From contig DESI01000024.1 of the NCBI GenBank assembly GCA_002361235.1, positions 1 through 30,916 of the forward strand: DNA of 30,916 nucleotides, written 5' to 3'. Positions within the stretch are counted from its first letter, which is position 1, and each line of letters starts with the position of its first letter. Origin of the DNA: Porphyromonadaceae bacterium UBA3318 (lineage in GTDB: Bacteria; Bacteroidota; Bacteroidia; Bacteroidales; Muribaculaceae). The notes under the pieces are model-generated. The model was not told the origin of the DNA, did no database searches, and saw nothing but the letters and a program-made list of their open reading frames with translations. This document shows positions 28,551 to 30,916 of this stretch, one piece after another. The position numbers were made by a program, and so were the translations under genes.

Positions 28551-29459
28551 TTAGAGTAGAATATTAAACAGGTATCCGGAAATTACAGCCGTCAGAAATA
28601 TGACTGCTACGATTATGGCGACGAGTTTCTTCTTAAATATGCTTGCAAGCATCGACATTTCGGGGATGGCCATGCCGGCGCCGCCAATTACGAGTGCTAT
28701 GACGGCACCGATGCTCATGCCTTTACCCATCAATGCCACGCCGATAGGAATTGCAGTCTCTGCCCGGATATACAAAGGTACACCTATGATGGCAGCGACA
28801 GGCACTGCAAGAGGATTGTCAGGTCCTGCGATTTTCAATACCCAATCACTCGGCATATATCCGTATATCACCGCTCCTAATGCAACGCCGATGATTAGAT
28901 ACCAGATAATCGGGCGAAGTGTGTCCCAACCGGCTCGAAGTGACAATGCGATTTTCTGACTCCACGGAAGTTGTTTCCTGTCTATCGAACCTTCGTCAGC
29001 TGAACAACAGGACTGCTTTTTCAATCTTACGTTCTTTACATATTTCTGCGCATCGACTTTTTGCAGGCCCCAGCCGAAGAATACGGCACAGAGAAAGGCA
29101 ATCGCCACATAAATCAACATAGCCTTGATTCCGACCAGTGCGCCAAGCATCGCTATTATTATGGGATTCAGTAACGGGGAGGCTATTAGAAACGACATAG
29201 TGGCTCCAAATGGCACGCCTGCATTTAAGAATCCGACCGTCATAGGCAGGGTGGAACAGGCGCAGAATGGTGTTAGCGCACCGAAACCCGCAGCAATCAC
29301 GTTGCCGAAAAATCCAGCCTTTTCAATCTTCTTGCTGATTTTTTCCTGCGGAATATACATCAGGATGATTTCAACAATCGCCGTAATCACGATGAACAAT
29401 ACAACAAGTTCAACCGTGATGTAGCAGAAATACCAAAGCGTATCGAGTAAAGTGTTCAT
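28551..29459 (-). CDS. ArsP/DUF318-type permease
   Basis: A 302-residue polytopic membrane protein of the permease family that includes ArsP and related metal-efflux proteins. Conserved parts are GALTPFCACSTLPMTVGFLN (20 residues), with the Cys pair near the first half, ASPLLNPIIIAMLG, and the second-half counterpart VPLYIRAETAIPIGVALMGK (20 residues). A cytosolic loop holds KKQSCCSADEG, a Cys pair that might bind metal or arsenic. ArsP exports trivalent organoarsenicals; here the arsenate reductase gene overlaps its start by four bases (ATGA), so an arsenic role is likely though the exact substrate is not proven. Confidence 0.87.
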   Translation of the reverse strand: MNTLLDTLWYFCYITVELVVLFIVITAIVEIILMYIPQEKISKKIEKAGFFGNVIAAGFGALTPFCACSTLPMTVGFLNAGVPFGATMSFLIASPLLNPIIIAMLGALVGIKAMLIYVAIAFLCAVFFGWGLQKVDAQKYVKNVRLKKQSCCSADEGSIDRKQLPWSQKIALSLRAGWDTLRPIIWYLIIGVALGAVIYGYMPSDWVLKIAGPDNPLAVPVAAIIGVPLYIRAETAIPIGVALMGKGMSIGAVIALVIGGAGMAIPEMSMLASIFKKKLVAIIVAVIFLTAVISGYLFNILL

Positions 29460-29872
29460 TTCTGACTACCCTTATAAAATGCTTCAAACCGTTTTGCTAT
29501 CTCATTGCGTACACGTCGGAACTCGCTCATGATATACTCCTCGGAACCGACAGCGTCGGAAGGATCATCGAATCCGATATGAATACGATGCTTTACGTTA
29601 CCGGCAAAAGCCGGACAGCTTTCATTAGCTCCTCCGCACACAGTTATGACATAATCCCACGATTCGTTGAGATATTCACCGACATTGTGCGGTGTATGTC
29701 CGCTTATGTCGATGCCTATTTCCTTCATAACCTCCACGGCGCGAGGATTGACCTTTTCCGCAGGCTTAGTTCCGGCGGAAAGCACTTCAATCTCAGAATC
29801 AAGCGACTGGAGAACGCCATGCGCCATCTGACTGCGGCAACTATTGCCGGTGCATAATATCAAAACTTTCAT
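29456..29872 (-). CDS. arsC: Arsenate reductase, thioredoxin-coupled type
   Basis: A 138-residue low-molecular-weight phosphatase-fold arsenate reductase. The start at 29872 gives MKVLILCTGNSCRSQMAHGV (20 residues), with the P-loop C7-x4-C12-R13-S. The resolving cysteines Cys79 and Cys86 in VCGGANESC and the Asp in DDPSDA match the thioredoxin-dependent ArsC of Gram-positive bacteria. It reduces arsenate to arsenite for export. The upstream 12-residue extension in frame overlaps the preceding gene and is rejected. It sits between two permease genes, 11 bases after the first and overlapping the second. Confidence 0.93.
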   Translation of the reverse strand: MKVLILCTGNSCRSQMAHGVLQSLDSEIEVLSAGTKPAEKVNPRAVEVMKEIGIDISGHTPHNVGEYLNESWDYVITVCGGANESCPAFAGNVKHRIHIGFDDPSDAVGSEEYIMSEFRRVRNEIAKRFEAFYKGSQK

Positions 29873-29883
29873 TCGCAGTTCAT

Positions 29884-30916
29884 TTAGAAGAAATAGCCAT
29901 AAACCCATCCGGAAATGGTAGCCATGACTATTACAAGAGCTACATATATCACTGTCTTTGTCGTGCCCATCACGCTACGGATGACGAGCATATTGGGAAG
30001 TGACAGCGAGGGACCGGCAAGCAGAAGGGCAAGAGCCGGACCTTTACCCATACCGGAAGCGAGCAATCCCTGAATAATCGGCACTTCGGTAAGTGTGGCG
30101 AAATACATGAAGGCTCCCGTGAAACTCGCAAAGAAATTCGACAGCAGCGAATTGCCACCGACAGCCCATTCAACCCAACTGTTGGGAATAATGCCGGGCA
30201 ACTCTATTCCGTCATGAGTTGAACCCAACAGAAATCCCGCCGTCAGTACGCCCACTGCAAGCAACGGCAATATCAGCTTGGCGAATCCCCACGAAGACAA
30301 TGCCCACTCGCGGTTCTCATCATCGTTTTTGTCACATAACAACACAATGGCAAGCACGGCGACGGAAACAACCATCGGCACAAGCGGCGCAAGTTTTGCG
30401 TCGGGAATGAAAACATTGGCGAGGAAGGCAGATATTGCCACTGCGATAGCGCCGAGGATAATCCACCGAGCTTTCAGATGGAGTATTTTCACAAGTATTA
30501 CGCATAACGCTATGGCGAGTGCGGAAGTAATCCACCATTTGGCATTGTAGATCGCGGCCCATATTCCTCGGTCGATTGCAGCCGGAGCGCCCCAGTTGGC
30601 AAACACGAGGATTGCGACAAGGGTAAAGAAGAAAACTGCCGTCTGCCAAAGCGGGCGCTTTTCGGGTGGCGGAACTATATTCATCTGTTCCACTTCTTTG
30701 TCTCGCTCCTCCTTGCGGAAGATGAACGACATCACCAATCCGATGACAATTGCAAACGTGACTGCGCCGATGATACGCGCAAGACCCATTTCCAGCCCGA
30801 GGATACGGGCTGTGAGAATTATGGACAGGATGCTGATGGCGGGGCCGGAATACAGGAACGCTATCGCCGGACCGAGACCTGCGCCACGTTTGTATATGCT
30901 GGTGAACAACGGGAGA
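29884..30916 (-). CDS. Permease, second ArsP/DUF318 type, 5'-truncated by the window
   Basis: At least 343 residues are visible; the gene continues past the window edge, and the frame is open to the last bases (LPLFTSIYKRGAGLGPAIAF, 20 residues, is internal family sequence). It has many transmembrane segments, a charged cytosolic loop (RKEERDKEVEQM), and a second-half motif FATLTEVPIIQGLL and GMGKGPALALLLAGPSLSLP (20 residues). It is longer than the ArsP-like partner and belongs to the same permease superfamily, with the SGPAISIL/AGPSLSLP internal duplication. It is first in the visible operon before arsC and probably exports arsenite or a related metalloid. Confidence 0.85.
   Translation of the reverse strand, partial: LPLFTSIYKRGAGLGPAIAFLYSGPAISILSIILTARILGLEMGLARIIGAVTFAIVIGLVMSFIFRKEERDKEVEQMNIVPPPEKRPLWQTAVFFFTLVAILVFANWGAPAAIDRGIWAAIYNAKWWITSALAIALCVILVKILHLKARWIILGAIAVAISAFLANVFIPDAKLAPLVPMVVSVAVLAIVLLCDKNDDENREWALSSWGFAKLILPLLAVGVLTAGFLLGSTHDGIELPGIIPNSWVEWAVGGNSLLSNFFASFTGAFMYFATLTEVPIIQGLLASGMGKGPALALLLAGPSLSLPNMLVIRSVMGTTKTVIYVALVIVMATISGWVYGYFF

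Overview
The window looks like a chromosomal segment of a Bacteroidales bacterium, perhaps a gut Muribaculaceae or Bacteroides relative. The support is: many promoters of the Bacteroidetes form (TTTG/TTG, 19-20 bases, TAnnTTTG); few strong Shine-Dalgarno sites; many secreted proteins and lipoproteins of the Bacteroidales style; and family-typical versions of HisS, UvrA, BlaI/M56 and FadL-like proteins. The genus is inference. I saw no rRNA, tRNA or CRISPR array.

Layout. (1) 24-836 is a short-chain dehydrogenase of the D-mannonate oxidoreductase type. (2) 889-6225 looks like an acquired, partly decayed island. Its core is a minus-strand operon (4323 down to 976) of six overlapping or abutting reading frames: a winged-helix regulator, an AbiEii-like nucleotidyltransferase, a calcineurin-like phosphoesterase, an unknown ORF whose tail is fused to a truncated HigB-like toxin, and an intact XRE antitoxin. 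A 19-bp-arm inverted repeat covers its promoter and start codon. Beside it lie a stop-riddled pseudogene, an AT-rich orphan lipoprotein and a phosphoribosyltransferase remnant. (3) 6247-13446 returns to housekeeping and envelope genes: a lipoprotein, hisS, an unknown 405-aa protein, a Trp/Gly-rich secreted protein, a FadL-like outer membrane protein and an orphan siderophore/cobalamin-type ABC ATPase. (4) 13372-16601, minus strand, is uvrA with a small lipoprotein, the latter overlapping the ABC gene tail to tail. (5) 16602-25618 is a mixed stretch: an alpha/beta hydrolase, two GNAT acetyltransferases, an AraC and a LuxR regulator, a sugar O-acetyltransferase with a DUF1349 protein, a CorC/HlyC-type membrane protein, a CAT-like acyltransferase, a TfoX-like protein, a META lipoprotein and a small lipoprotein.

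(6) 25619-26631 is mostly non-coding apart from one probable 34-aa membrane peptide. It holds the most striking structure in the window: a 319-bp element with 66-base inverted arms enclosing three further hairpins, abutting eight copies of a 12-bp tandem repeat. Next come three copies of an 18-bp palindromic operator that control a BlaI-M56 (BlaR1-like) pair. The C-terminus of the M56 protein resembles a TonB-receptor plug segment rather than a penicillin sensor. (7) 28551-30916, minus strand, is an arsenic-type operon: an ArsP-like permease, a thioredoxin-type arsenate reductase and a second permease cut by the window edge.

The best candidates for something undescribed are the AbiE-like nucleotidyltransferase/phosphoesterase operon and the nested-palindrome element beside the BlaI operators. 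All calls rest on reading the sequence and on family knowledge; no database search was run.
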